Below are positions 32,213-40,951 of a DNA stretch of 64,000 nt, one piece after another. Made by a program: the position numbers and the translations under genes. The first letter of the stretch is position 1, and each line of letters starts with the position of its first letter. Source of the stretch: JAUVXJ01 sp034411995 (lineage in GTDB: Bacteria > Chloroflexota > Anaerolineae > UBA7937 > B3-Chlor); contig DAOUME010000026.1 in NCBI GenBank assembly GCA_034411995.1, positions 868,001 through 932,000 of the forward strand, read 5' to 3'. The notes under the pieces are model-generated. The model was not told the origin of the DNA, did no database searches, and saw only the letters and a program-made list of their open reading frames with translations.

Positions 32213-33412
32213 TCACTCCAGTCTCGCTCCACAGTAGGGGCACGCCACCCAATCAGCTTCCACAGCCTTGCTGCACTGGGGGCACACGGTCGCCGCCCTA
32301 GCTCCACAGTACGGGCAAACCTGCCAGTCTGCCTCCATCGGCTTTCCACAAGCGGAGCACGCGCGACTATCGGCCTCCGTGGACGCCTGCGCGGTTTCGA
32401 CTTCTACTTCTGCGGCCTCCTTCTCCACAGGCAGCACTTCAGGCTCCTCGTCCGTCCCCAGCCGCCGTCCGCACTTGCCGCAGAACCGGACCCCAGGCTT
32501 CAGGGAAGCCCCGCAACCGGGGCACTGCTCCTCCGATTGCCGTTCCCCGGTGACTGCGACCAGGGCCACCACCTCCTCACCGCCCAGCCGGTGGCCGCAC
32601 AGGCCACAGAACTGCACCCCTGGTCTGAGGCGATGGCCACACTCCGGGCAGACGCTCCCCTCCTCTCCCTCGGCCCTCTCTCCCACGGCCGTGGCCGGGT
32701 CCTCCTCCACCCGTGTTTCGAGCACCTGTTCTTCCGCACCGCCGTCAGCCAGCTCTGTCGCCTCCTCTGGGGTTACCTCACCTCCCCCGGGAGCGGTGAC
32801 GATGGCGCGGTGGGTGTCGTTCTCCATCAGCCAGAGCTCGCCCACCGTGATGGGCAGACGGTGGTCGTAGACCTCGATCAGTTGGTCGTATAGGCTCTGT
32901 CCCTTCCTTCCCTCGAACTTGCCGCTCTGGGGGTTCAGCCACTCCAGACGATCCAGTTCGTACTCGAAGGCCGTGTCCACTTTTCCGTCCACGCGGGTCA
33001 GGTTCCCGGCGATGAGAATCTGCCGCCCTACCACGCCCTTCTTGAACCTCGGTCGAGCCAGCTCTAGGCCCCGGTACTCCCTCTTTCTGACCCTGCCCGT
33101 CTGCCACGTTCGCTCCCCGGTGTCGACCTGAAACCAGTAGGAACGGCAGAGGTCACTGAACACGCTCGCTGCCCTGTAGAACACCACGCGGTACGGGGAG
33201 ACGCCCACGTAGACCCCAGAATCCTTGTTGCCCCGGGTGGAGAACATCTCCGTGTCCACTTTGCCGATCCAGCGCACTCGCTCACCCGCAAAGGTGGCCA
33301 CCGCTATCGGCTCGTCGCCGAGCAGCCTGTCCTTCCGCTTGTAGAAGGGCGAGGGACCCCCGTTGGACCAGTTTTCCATCAGTCTCTCCAGGTCAGCCTG
33401 GCTGATCTCCAT
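32213..33412 (-). CDS. Large protein with four C-terminal zinc ribbons
   Basis: GAGGGGAG precedes ATG 33412. Residues 1-215 are a beta-rich domain (PIAVATFAGERVRWIGKVDTEMF, YVGVSPYRVVFYRAASVF) similar to none I can name. After an acidic linker come four zinc ribbons: CPECG..FCGLCG, CPGCG..FCGKCG, CSACG..VCPYCG and CPQCS..ACPYCG. The first two and last two resemble each other, suggesting duplications. A regulatory or scaffolding role is plausible; no enzyme motif is visible. The next gene downstream also has a zinc ribbon. Confidence 0.7.
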   Translation of the reverse strand: MEISQADLERLMENWSNGGPSPFYKRKDRLLGDEPIAVATFAGERVRWIGKVDTEMFSTRGNKDSGVYVGVSPYRVVFYRAASVFSDLCRSYWFQVDTGERTWQTGRVRKREYRGLELARPRFKKGVVGRQILIAGNLTRVDGKVDTAFEYELDRLEWLNPQSGKFEGRKGQSLYDQLIEVYDHRLPITVGELWLMENDTHRAIVTAPGGGEVTPEEATELADGGAEEQVLETRVEEDPATAVGERAEGEEGSVCPECGHRLRPGVQFCGLCGHRLGGEEVVALVAVTGERQSEEQCPGCGASLKPGVRFCGKCGRRLGTDEEPEVLPVEKEAAEVEVETAQASTEADSRACSACGKPMEADWQVCPYCGARAATVCPQCSKAVEADWVACPYCGARLE

Positions 33413-33447
33413 ACTCCCCTCTCATCAATCCTGGCCAGCGCGATCCC

Positions 33448-35025
33448 TTACACCCTGGGGCCCCGGCATGCCTTGCCATGCCGCCAGAAGATCCCGCCCA
33501 GGCCCACCAGGGGCAAGGCCAATCCAGGGCAAGGAAAGGCGCCCCCGCGCCCCTCTTCCCCCGTCGGCTCGCCCTCCCCTCCTTGGGTCGCTGGCCCTGC
33601 CTGAGCCGGCACCAGAGGGATGGAGATCCTCTCCTGGCTCTCCATCATCAGGCCCAGGTCGTCGACCCACATCCTGCCCTCACGGGGGGCCGCCCCCGGC
33701 GCGGAGAGATCGAAGCTCACGCCTATCACCCGACCCGGATCGAACTGGGACAGGCCGCCCTCGCCGAACCAGTCGGGCTTGATGAACGTCTCCCACGGGA
33801 GCTCCACCACAGCCCAGGTCTCGCCGCTTCCCGCTGGCACGGTCAGCCCGGCCTGAAACGGAGTAGGTGCCTCGGGATCGCCAACCTGCAGGGTCACCGC
33901 CAGGACCACGTCAGGCTGCTCACCGAGGATCCACATGGAGAGTCCTCTGGCCGCCCCCCAGTCCTGAGGCCCGTCGTAGGTACGACCACACCCGGCCCAA
34001 CCTTCGGGCGCGATACTGTACTGCACCAGGAGCGAGACAACACCTCCATGGGCTGTCGCCGTGTCTACGACGCATTCCATGGTCGTCGCCCCGCCGTCCG
34101 TCCAGACCTCCCAGCCGCCGCCTGTGGCGCACCCCTCGAAGCCGTCCAGCACCACCGTACCTGTTTCCTCGACGGCGACAGCCGCCTCGGGGGTCGAGGT
34201 CGCCTGGGCCCATGCCCGCGCCGTGCTACCTCCGTAAGACCGCATGGCCGTGTCCAGGAACTCCACGAAGAGGGGGCCGATGGTACGGTTGGCCAGTTCG
34301 TTGGGATGAGCGTCGTACTCGTCCGAGCGGTACTCAGGCCTCAGGAAACCGTCACCGCCGGCCAGCAGCCCAAAGAAGTCGAACACGAAGACGTTGGGAT
34401 GTCCCGACAGGTGTTCGTCCGATTGCAGCCAGTTGGCGAAGGACCGGGCCCGCGCAGCCGCGTCGGGGCTGCTGTCGGTCGGCAGTTCCGGTGGCTGGGT
34501 GACGATGACGAAGATCTTCTCGGGGTACTGGCCCATCCGCTGGCGGATGGAAAGATAGTCTGCATGGTATTGCTCCAACTGGGCATCGCTCTCGATATTG
34601 CTCACCGGGAAGCAGGACTTGAAGGCGATCAGGTCGTACTGCATCAAGTGACTGAAGGTGTTGTCTGGCGGGTCGTGGAGAGGCTGAGCGAAGATGGCCG
34701 CGTACCCATCGGGGTCCGTGTTGTCGCCCGGCACGTCGAAGTCCGTGCCCGTCCACGTGCCGTCAGCGAGCACCAGTCCTTCCTCGTTGTACCCATGATC
34801 GTAGAACTCGTATCCCAGGGCGGTGAGACCTTCGCGTACACCACCCTCAGCGATGAGATTCTGCCCGCAGGAATGGTGCAGGAAGATGATCGTCTCACCC
34901 TCGGCCAGGGCGGGTGCGGTAGGCACCAAGGCCGTGGCCACCAGGCTCAAGGCGAGACCGAGGACCCCTACCCACACGCTCGCTCCCAGCATGCTGTTCA
35001 TGCACCGTCCACGACTCCACACCAT
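33448..35025 (-). CDS. Secreted SGNH-like protein with CBM-like domain and C-terminal sorting-like tail
   Basis: ATG 35025 follows GGGGAGG and starts a signal peptide with hydrophobic core about 13-35 (ending PALAE). The N-terminal half begins with FLHHSCGQNLI and includes YDLIAFKSCFPVSNI, VIVTQPPELP and DAHPNELANR, resembling SGNH/GDSL-type esterase folds. Here the catalytic Ser would be in HHSCGQN and a His in DAHPN. Residues about 300-470 form a jelly-roll-like domain (WEVWTDGG, VSLLVQYS, MWVDDLGL). The C-terminus has PCPG, LALPLVGLGGIFW hydrophobic stretch, then RHGKACRG, like an exported-protein sorting signal. Assignment of the enzyme is inference. Confidence 0.7.
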   Translation of the reverse strand: MVWSRGRCMNSMLGASVWVGVLGLALSLVATALVPTAPALAEGETIIFLHHSCGQNLIAEGGVREGLTALGYEFYDHGYNEEGLVLADGTWTGTDFDVPGDNTDPDGYAAIFAQPLHDPPDNTFSHLMQYDLIAFKSCFPVSNIESDAQLEQYHADYLSIRQRMGQYPEKIFVIVTQPPELPTDSSPDAAARARSFANWLQSDEHLSGHPNVFVFDFFGLLAGGDGFLRPEYRSDEYDAHPNELANRTIGPLFVEFLDTAMRSYGGSTARAWAQATSTPEAAVAVEETGTVVLDGFEGCATGGGWEVWTDGGATTMECVVDTATAHGGVVSLLVQYSIAPEGWAGCGRTYDGPQDWGAARGLSMWILGEQPDVVLAVTLQVGDPEAPTPFQAGLTVPAGSGETWAVVELPWETFIKPDWFGEGGLSQFDPGRVIGVSFDLSAPGAAPREGRMWVDDLGLMMESQERISIPLVPAQAGPATQGGEGEPTGEEGRGGAFPCPGLALPLVGLGGIFWRHGKACRGPRV

Positions 35026-35128
35026 GCGCCTCCCCTGGCTACACCCACGCGCTGCGCGAAACGTCATCCCCAGCCCCGCGCACCGAACGACACGCTCTAC
35101 AGAAGGAGAAGAGCGACCAGGACATAAC

Positions 35129-36178
35129 TCACAAAGGCCATAGTTCTGGACCAGCAGGCGTGTCGCGCACCTCCCAGCCCAACTCGGCGATGCGCTGGCG
35201 CAGCTCGTCGGAGGTGGCCCAATCGCGCTGGCCTCTAGCGGCTTCACGCTCTTCCACCAGAGCGAGAACCTCCGCAGGGGGGCCGGATGCCGGCGTCTCC
35301 TCTGGCTCACTCTCAGCCGCGAGGACCAACTTCCATACGTCCTCCGGTATCCCTGCCTCCGGCTCTGGCAGCTCGAACGGCCCCAACTCAGCCCAGCTAA
35401 AACCCTGACCGGCCCGATATTGTCTCTCGCGGTCTCCTCGCATCACTGTGACGGCGCTCCGGCCCATGACCTGGCACTCCCCCGCCTCCACATCCATGAC
35501 CAGTGCCGTATGCTCGTCGAGGCCCAGCACCGTCACCTCTTCCGGCAGCATGCCCCTCAGCCGCTCGAAGCGCTCTCTTCCCATGAGACCGCACCGCGTG
35601 TCCAGCTCCGCCCCTCCCTCCTTGTTGTCCCAGTGGGAAACGATGGCCAGAGAGAGGCCGTAAGCCCCGAAGAAATCCAAGCCCCGGATCCAATGGAGAT
35701 CCTCACCCACCTTATAGATCTCATACACGGGCAGTGTGTAGGCGCCGGTGGCGATGGCGGCAGCGCTGGCCATGACCATGGCCGCACCGAGGCGGTGCTG
35801 GGCGACCATCAAGTGCCAGGCCAGGCTACCTTCTAACTGTCGCACGGCGTAGCTGGGGCTGCCCGGCCCCCAGAAGACGTAGTTTGCGTGCAGCAGAGGG
35901 GCGACGACTTCCGGCTCATCGGGACTGAAGGGCGTGCCGCGCTTGCGAGCGGGGACCACCGTTACCTGAGGGTGGTAGTTCTGGAGTCGGCGGCTCACGA
36001 AGTCTGCCATCTTGCCAGCCACCAGCTCCGAATTGGGCTGAAAACCGGCGGGCGTCTCCAGGATCGCCACCCTGATGGGGGGTGCCAGGCGGTCCATCAC
36101 CCAGGCGTGCACCTTGCGACCGGTGGGCGCGATTTCTCCAGATCCCAAGAGGATTACGAGACCCGCCTGTCCGGACAA
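35129..36178 (-). CDS. Peptidase S51/cyanophycinase-like protein with CysRS-type C-terminal tail
   Basis: The first 250 residues look like the S51 fold: LVILLGSGEIAPTGR, FWGPGSPSYAVRQLEGS, ASAAAIATGAYTLPVYEIYKVG and GLDEHTALV. A canonical S51 nucleophile Ser (GxSAG type) is not obvious; the matching stretch reads MASAAAIATGA. Residues about 305-349 (LVEEREAARGQRDWATSDELRQRI..GWEVRDTPAGPEL) match the C-terminal appendix of cysteinyl-tRNA synthetases. Start is TTG 36178 after AGGACGG. The function is not assigned; the fusion is unusual. Confidence 0.75.
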   Translation of the reverse strand: MSGQAGLVILLGSGEIAPTGRKVHAWVMDRLAPPIRVAILETPAGFQPNSELVAGKMADFVSRRLQNYHPQVTVVPARKRGTPFSPDEPEVVAPLLHANYVFWGPGSPSYAVRQLEGSLAWHLMVAQHRLGAAMVMASAAAIATGAYTLPVYEIYKVGEDLHWIRGLDFFGAYGLSLAIVSHWDNKEGGAELDTRCGLMGRERFERLRGMLPEEVTVLGLDEHTALVMDVEAGECQVMGRSAVTVMRGDRERQYRAGQGFSWAELGPFELPEPEAGIPEDVWKLVLAAESEPEETPASGPPAEVLALVEEREAARGQRDWATSDELRQRIAELGWEVRDTPAGPELWPL

Positions 36179-36356
36179 CGCCTACCGTCCTGTTCGCGCC
36201 CTCATTGGCGCCGATATCGATGCCGCGCGCGTCAAGACCAGGTGAGCACCCTGGCTAACCCACCGCCGCCCTGTGGGCAGGCAAGACGATAGGCCAACCT
36301 CGTTCACCTCAGCTCGTGATCCCCTCCACGAAGGTGGCAACGCTAGTGACGACAGG

Positions 36357-36725
36357 CTAGGCGATAGTCTCCAGGACGGCTTCGTAGAGCCCTCCCGGAG
36401 TGACCAGCCGCACGTGGTCAGCCATGTCGCCCAACAGTTTCTTCGCCTTCTTGTGGTCGGATTCTTCGGCGATGAGGAGCACGGGGATGTTCAGCGTCAC
36501 ACAGGCGAAGAGAAGATCTCTTGGAGTGAGAGTCATGACGGAGGTTGGCATCACCTTGTGCAAGTACCCAATGACCACAGAGACGTCATCCGCGGTGGTG
36601 ATGTGGTTGACGTACTTGCCATGATCGTCGAAACCGTTGCTGACCGGGATAGTGCCGATGCCCCCCGCTGCCAGCCTCGTGAGCACGAGGGGATCAGTGC
36701 CTTCCAGATACGCGACAATAGCCAT
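36357..36725 (-). CDS. Small uncharacterised alpha/beta protein
   Basis: ATG 36725 has AGGAGGG upstream. The 122-aa product begins with a strand (MAIVAYLEGTDP) and includes GTIPVSNGFDDHGKYVNHIT and a helix-strand unit DLLFACVTLNIPVLLIAEE. It ends with a helix. The shape is a small Rossmann-like sandwich. There are no catalytic signatures I recognise. It has its own strong promoter and a leader of about 155 nt containing a GGGCGC/GCGCCC hairpin. Confidence 0.65.
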   Translation of the reverse strand: MAIVAYLEGTDPLVLTRLAAGGIGTIPVSNGFDDHGKYVNHITTADDVSVVIGYLHKVMPTSVMTLTPRDLLFACVTLNIPVLLIAEESDHKKAKKLLGDMADHVRLVTPGGLYEAVLETIA

Positions 36726-36887
36726 CTGTTCCCTCCTTTTCGTCAGCCAACCGGGCGCCACACGAAACCCGCGCCCAGAAGGACCTCCTGCGCTCGTGGC
36801 CTACGATGATACGGCTCGCTCGCTCGACCAGCGCTTTAGATATGGATGCTGTGCAAGCCCAAAGCTAGCCAGCCTCGTCCCTTGACC

Positions 36888-36916
36888 ATTATAACGTCGC
36901 CCTGGGCACAGGTCAA
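36888..36916 (-). promoter_or_regulatory. Promoter of the small alpha/beta protein gene
   Basis: On the minus strand TTGACC (36911-36916), 17 nt, TATAAT (36888-36893). Start near 36881. The rest of the 36726-37142 gap shows no gene. Confidence 0.65.
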
Positions 36917-37142
36917 ACCGCGGCGTGGACAGTGCGGAACGAGGACGCTTGAAGTGCGCACGGCGCCGTTCTGTTCGTCTTCCCCTCCAGCCGCTGCACG
37001 CCACAGCTCTGAATGCGCTCCCGCGTCGGGTGGAAGGCAAACTCAATGCCTGCCTTACCGGGAGGGAAGCAGGCGTCCGGCTTTCCGGACCGGCCTCAGA
37101 CGGTTGGCAGGCACGTTGGGGTGGGTCCGAGACCCGTCGCTA

Positions 37143-38156
37143 CTACGGTGGGAGGTCGATCGAGTGCACCGAGTGCAGTGGATATCGGGCCTCTGCCAGC
37201 TCTCCCAGAAACTCGCCAACCACCTCCAGGAATTGGCTGGCGCACTCCTCGTGAGGGACGTGCCCGCAGTTGGGGATCACTGCCAGCTCTGCGTGGGGCA
37301 ACTCCTCGGCGAGACGCTCGCTGTTCCGTACAGGCACGATGCGGTCGTTTTCCCCCGCGATCACCAGGACCGGCACCGACACCTCGTCCAGCCGCTCCTC
37401 CAGGTTCAGGGGACGGCTGGCCAACACCAGCTCCCAAAGCGCCCGATCCCAGTTCTCCGTCTCCAGCGGCTTCTTGTAGCCGGAGATCAGCTCCACGGTG
37501 ATCTTGTCCGGATCTGCCCACGCCGTGCGGATGGCGGCTTCGCCCCACAGGGTTATGCTGCGCACCGCCAGAGGTCCCAGGCGGCTCAGGGGCCATGCCC
37601 GCAGGAGCGGCTGCACCCACTCCGGCGTCCCGCTGGGCTCGTAGACCGACGCATCCTCCAGGATCAAGGCCTCCACCCGCTCCCCGTGGCGCAGAGCGGT
37701 CAAGATGGCGATACTGCCCCCCGCGGAGTGGCCCACCAGCACCGCCTTCTCCACTCCCAACTCGTCCATTAGCGCTACCGTCAGGTCAGCCTGCGCCTCA
37801 GGAGAGTAGGGGTTACGTTCACCCCATTCCCCAGGCAGGGGACGTTCGGTGAGCCCGAAGGCAGGGCGGTCGAAGGCGATCACCTTGCCCGCCTCGGACA
37901 GCGGCTCCATCACCTTACGCCACGAGAAGACGCTGGCCGCGAAACCGTGCAGCAACAGTATGGCGTGCCCATCCTGGCCCACCATCTTGTAGTGTACCAA
38001 CAAGCCGTCCACGTCGATGAACAAGCTATCGGGCTCCGCAAGCTCCTCTGTTGGCAGTGTGTCTGGGGACTGGCCCACCAATGCCAATGGTAGACAAACC
38101 ACGAGGCAACACAACGGCACCAACACAATGAGAGCCAGGCGCCGCAATCGTATCAT
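37143..38156 (-). CDS. Alpha/beta hydrolase, membrane-anchored or secreted
   Basis: ATG 38156 follows AAGGCAGG. Residues about 5-27 are a hydrophobic signal or anchor (LALIVLVPLCCLVVCLPLAL), so the catalytic domain lies outside the membrane. The hydrolase core has HGFAASVFSW (oxyanion loop), nucleophile elbow GHSAGG, acid AGENDRIVP and histidine NCGHVPHEE. These complete the Ser-Asp-His triad of epoxide-hydrolase/esterase-like enzymes. The substrate is unknown. Confidence 0.85.
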   Translation of the reverse strand: MIRLRRLALIVLVPLCCLVVCLPLALVGQSPDTLPTEELAEPDSLFIDVDGLLVHYKMVGQDGHAILLLHGFAASVFSWRKVMEPLSEAGKVIAFDRPAFGLTERPLPGEWGERNPYSPEAQADLTVALMDELGVEKAVLVGHSAGGSIAILTALRHGERVEALILEDASVYEPSGTPEWVQPLLRAWPLSRLGPLAVRSITLWGEAAIRTAWADPDKITVELISGYKKPLETENWDRALWELVLASRPLNLEERLDEVSVPVLVIAGENDRIVPVRNSERLAEELPHAELAVIPNCGHVPHEECASQFLEVVGEFLGELAEARYPLHSVHSIDLPP

Positions 38157-38258
38157 CCTGCCTTCACACTTGTATGCCGAGGGTATCCTGCGGATGAACG
38201 GGTACCAGGCAGTGCCGCCGAGTCTTGAGAGTCGCCTTGCCGCAGGCACGTGCAGAGG

Positions 38259-38891
38259 TCATGAGTTGACCTTGAGACACTGGTCGTAGAAGGCCCTTAG
38301 TGCTTCCCCCGACTCGACATCGTGCTTGGTGATCGTCGCCACCACATCTTCCCAACTCAAGACACTGAGTCGTACCATTTCCATCGTGGGTCGGAACCAT
38401 TCACAGAACCATTGTCGTTTGCCGTCCTGGTGCTTCTCCAGCCACTCCTCGACGCGTCGCTCGACCTTGCCGTCTATTGAATCCTTGTCCACATGCTCGT
38501 CGAACGAGCCCTCTCTGATCTGCTCTCGAGGAGCCAGCACACAGTAGCCCAAGGACGACATCGCTGAGGGCTCTCGCGGAGCGCGATTCAGCATTTCGGC
38601 GATGCACGCCACGGTCCGAGCCGCCTGGTTGAAATAGTCGGCGTTCTTGACTCCGGACGAGAGACCACTGAACATCTTAGCTTCTACGATCACCAACTGC
38701 TCGGCATCGTCGCGCAGCTTGAGGTCACCCTTGCCAACATCTCCCAGGTGGAAATGGCCGATGGCGCCATCGGCGTGGGTCCAGCCCTCCGCGAGAGGAT
38801 CGGGTCTGCGAGTCGCCAGGAACGCGGAAGGCAAGAGCGCTTCCGAGAACCAGACAGATCCGCTGTCGAAATCAAGAGCATGCCCCCGCAT
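38259..38891 (-). CDS. PD-(D/E)XK nuclease-like protein, start possibly lost
   Basis: The 210-aa frame contains GKGDLKL followed by LVIVEAKMFSGLSSG, the D...ExK arrangement of PD-(D/E)XK nucleases, then a helix with YFNQAARTVACIAEML. The remainder is helical. ATG 38891 is the first start codon, but coding-like sequence (WLLRLALEWFSKH) continues 17 codons upstream to a TAG at 38943-38945 without a start. The gene may therefore begin with a rare start or be damaged at its 5' end. It lies at the border of a region with accessory genes. Confidence 0.55.
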   Translation of the reverse strand: MRGHALDFDSGSVWFSEALLPSAFLATRRPDPLAEGWTHADGAIGHFHLGDVGKGDLKLRDDAEQLVIVEAKMFSGLSSGVKNADYFNQAARTVACIAEMLNRAPREPSAMSSLGYCVLAPREQIREGSFDEHVDKDSIDGKVERRVEEWLEKHQDGKRQWFCEWFRPTMEMVRLSVLSWEDVVATITKHDVESGEALRAFYDQCLKVNS

Positions 38892-39088
38892 TCTATGCTT
38901 TGAGAACCACTCGAGCGCGAGCCGAAGCAGCCAGCCCTCATTCTAGAGGGTGGTCGGCGGGAGCTTTGGCTCCTCCGTCGTGCAAGATGATAGTATGGCA
39001 CGTACCATCTCCATTGCCATTAGCTTCCCCCTTCCTTTGGCGGCCCCTCGCTATAGTGATGCTATCTACTGACTTGCGCATCCTTAGT

Positions 39089-40807
39089 TCACTGATGATA
39101 CCAGTTGGTGATGGGCAGGCGGCGATCCTTGCCGAAGGCTCGCGGCGTGATCTTGATCCCCGGTGGAGCTTGCCGCCGTTTGTACTCGGCCCTGTCCACC
39201 ATGCGTGCCACCCGCTGCACCGTCTCCTCGTCGAAGCCCAGCGCAGCGATGGCCTCCACACCGCGGTCCTCCTCCACGTAGGCGTGGAGAATGGAGTCCA
39301 GGACGGCGTAGGGACCGAGGGCGTCCTCGTCGCGCTGGTCCGGTCGCAGCTCGGCCGAGGGAGGTTTCTCCAGCACCCGGTTGGGGATGACCTCACCCTC
39401 TCCGTTGCGATAGCGAGCCAAGTCGTAGACCAACCCCTTGGGCACGTCTTTGATCACCGCGAACCCGCCAGCCATGTCTCCGTAGAGGGTGCAATAACCG
39501 GTCGCCAGCTCGCTCTTGTTGCCCGTGGTCAGGACCAGCCAGCCGAACTTGTTGGAGAGGGCCATGAGCACGTTACCCCGGATGCGGGCCTGGATGTTCT
39601 CCTCGGTGACGTCTGGCTCCATGCCTTCGAATTGTTCGGCCAGCATGTCCAGGTAGCCCTGGAACGCCCCATCGATGGGCACCACCTTCAGAGCCATACC
39701 GAGGTTGTTCGCCAGTAGACTGGCATCCTCCAGACTCTGCTCGGAGGAGTAGCGCGAGGGCATGGCCACGCCGACGACGTTTTTCCCGCCCAGGGCGTCC
39801 ACAGCGATGACCGCGGTGAGCGAGGAGTCTATCCCTCCGGAGAGACCTATCACCACTTGCTCGAACCCGTTCTTGCGCACGTAATCCCTGGTACCCAGCA
39901 CCAGGGCCTGGTACACCTCCGCCGCCTCCTGCAAGCGCGGCTCGACCCGGCAGACCGCTGGGGGTGCGGAGCGTGGTTCCCTCACGCCGGGCAGGTCGAT
40001 ACACTCCACCACCTGCAGATCGTCGAGCCGCTCCTGGCGGCGCCTCGGGTCGTGGAGGCGCTGCCGAAAGACCCGCCGCGGGTTGAGGTCCGCCACCAGC
40101 AGGTCCTCTTCGAACTGATGCGCACGCCCTATCAGTTGACCTCGCTCGTCGAAGACCGCGCTTCCCCCGTCGAAGATCAACTCGTCCTGCCCGCCCACCA
40201 TGTTGCAGAAGGCGACGGCCGCCACGCTGTCAGCCGCCCGGGTCGATAGCATCCGCTCCCGCGCTCGCCCTTTGCCGTGGTGGAAGGGGGACGAACTGAG
40301 ATTGATCACCAGTTGCGCACCGAACAGCGCCTGCGTCTCCGTCGGTCCGGCGGGATACCAGATGTCCTCGCAGATGTTGACCCCGATCAAGACCTCGCCC
40401 AGGCTGACCACCAGCAGCCGATCTCCGGCGCGAAAGTACCGCTCCTCGTCGAACACCCCGTAGTTGGGCAGGTACACCTTGTGGGCGATCGCCGCCACTT
40501 GTCCCTCGTGGAGCACCCCGGCCGCGTTGTAGATGTCCCGCTCCAGGTCGACGAAGCCAACGATGGCCACGATGCCCCGTGCCACCCTGGCGATCTCCTC
40601 CAGGCACGCCAGATTGGCCTCGATGAAATCCGCTTTGAGGAGCAGATCCTCTGGAGGATATCCGGTGATGGCCAGTTCAGGAAAGGCCACGACGTCCACT
40701 TCCAGCGCCTTGGCCCGCTCTATGCCCTCGATGATGCGCCTGGTGTTGCCCTCCAGGTCCCCCACGATGGCGTTGATCTGGGCCAGGCCGATGCGCAGCA
40801 GTTCCAT
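39089..40807 (-). CDS. nadE: Glutamine-dependent NAD+ synthetase
   Basis: The 572-aa two-domain enzyme makes NAD from deamido-NAD, ATP and glutamine. The N-terminal nitrilase-type glutaminase has E44 (FPELAITGYPPEDLL), K110 (HKVYLPNYGVFDE) and C146 (GVNICEDIW). The C-terminal synthetase has the PP-loop GLSGGIDSS, YCTLYGDMAGGFAVIKDV and the ending FGKDRRLPITN. GGAGG lies before ATG 40807. A -10 TATAGT is at 40840-40845 with no clear -35. A true housekeeping gene. Confidence 0.96.
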   Translation of the reverse strand: MELLRIGLAQINAIVGDLEGNTRRIIEGIERAKALEVDVVAFPELAITGYPPEDLLLKADFIEANLACLEEIARVARGIVAIVGFVDLERDIYNAAGVLHEGQVAAIAHKVYLPNYGVFDEERYFRAGDRLLVVSLGEVLIGVNICEDIWYPAGPTETQALFGAQLVINLSSSPFHHGKGRARERMLSTRAADSVAAVAFCNMVGGQDELIFDGGSAVFDERGQLIGRAHQFEEDLLVADLNPRRVFRQRLHDPRRRQERLDDLQVVECIDLPGVREPRSAPPAVCRVEPRLQEAAEVYQALVLGTRDYVRKNGFEQVVIGLSGGIDSSLTAVIAVDALGGKNVVGVAMPSRYSSEQSLEDASLLANNLGMALKVVPIDGAFQGYLDMLAEQFEGMEPDVTEENIQARIRGNVLMALSNKFGWLVLTTGNKSELATGYCTLYGDMAGGFAVIKDVPKGLVYDLARYRNGEGEVIPNRVLEKPPSAELRPDQRDEDALGPYAVLDSILHAYVEEDRGVEAIAALGFDEETVQRVARMVDRAEYKRRQAPPGIKITPRAFGKDRRLPITNWYHQ

Positions 40808-40951
40808 GCTCCTACCTCCACAGGCAAAGCCGCCATCAGACTATAGCAGCAAAGGGTCTCGCCCAACGGCGCTCAGCCTGGTTTGCGGGAAGGACCCTCC
40901 ACTCCACCAGGGGACGTCAGAGCAGCCTTTCGCCTTGGCGGCCAGCCGTCC

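Noticed and set aside
33478..35127. 549-codon open frame on the plus strand
   Set aside because: Antisense of the secreted SGNH-like gene, which has a signal peptide and a ribosome site; the plus frame has neither.
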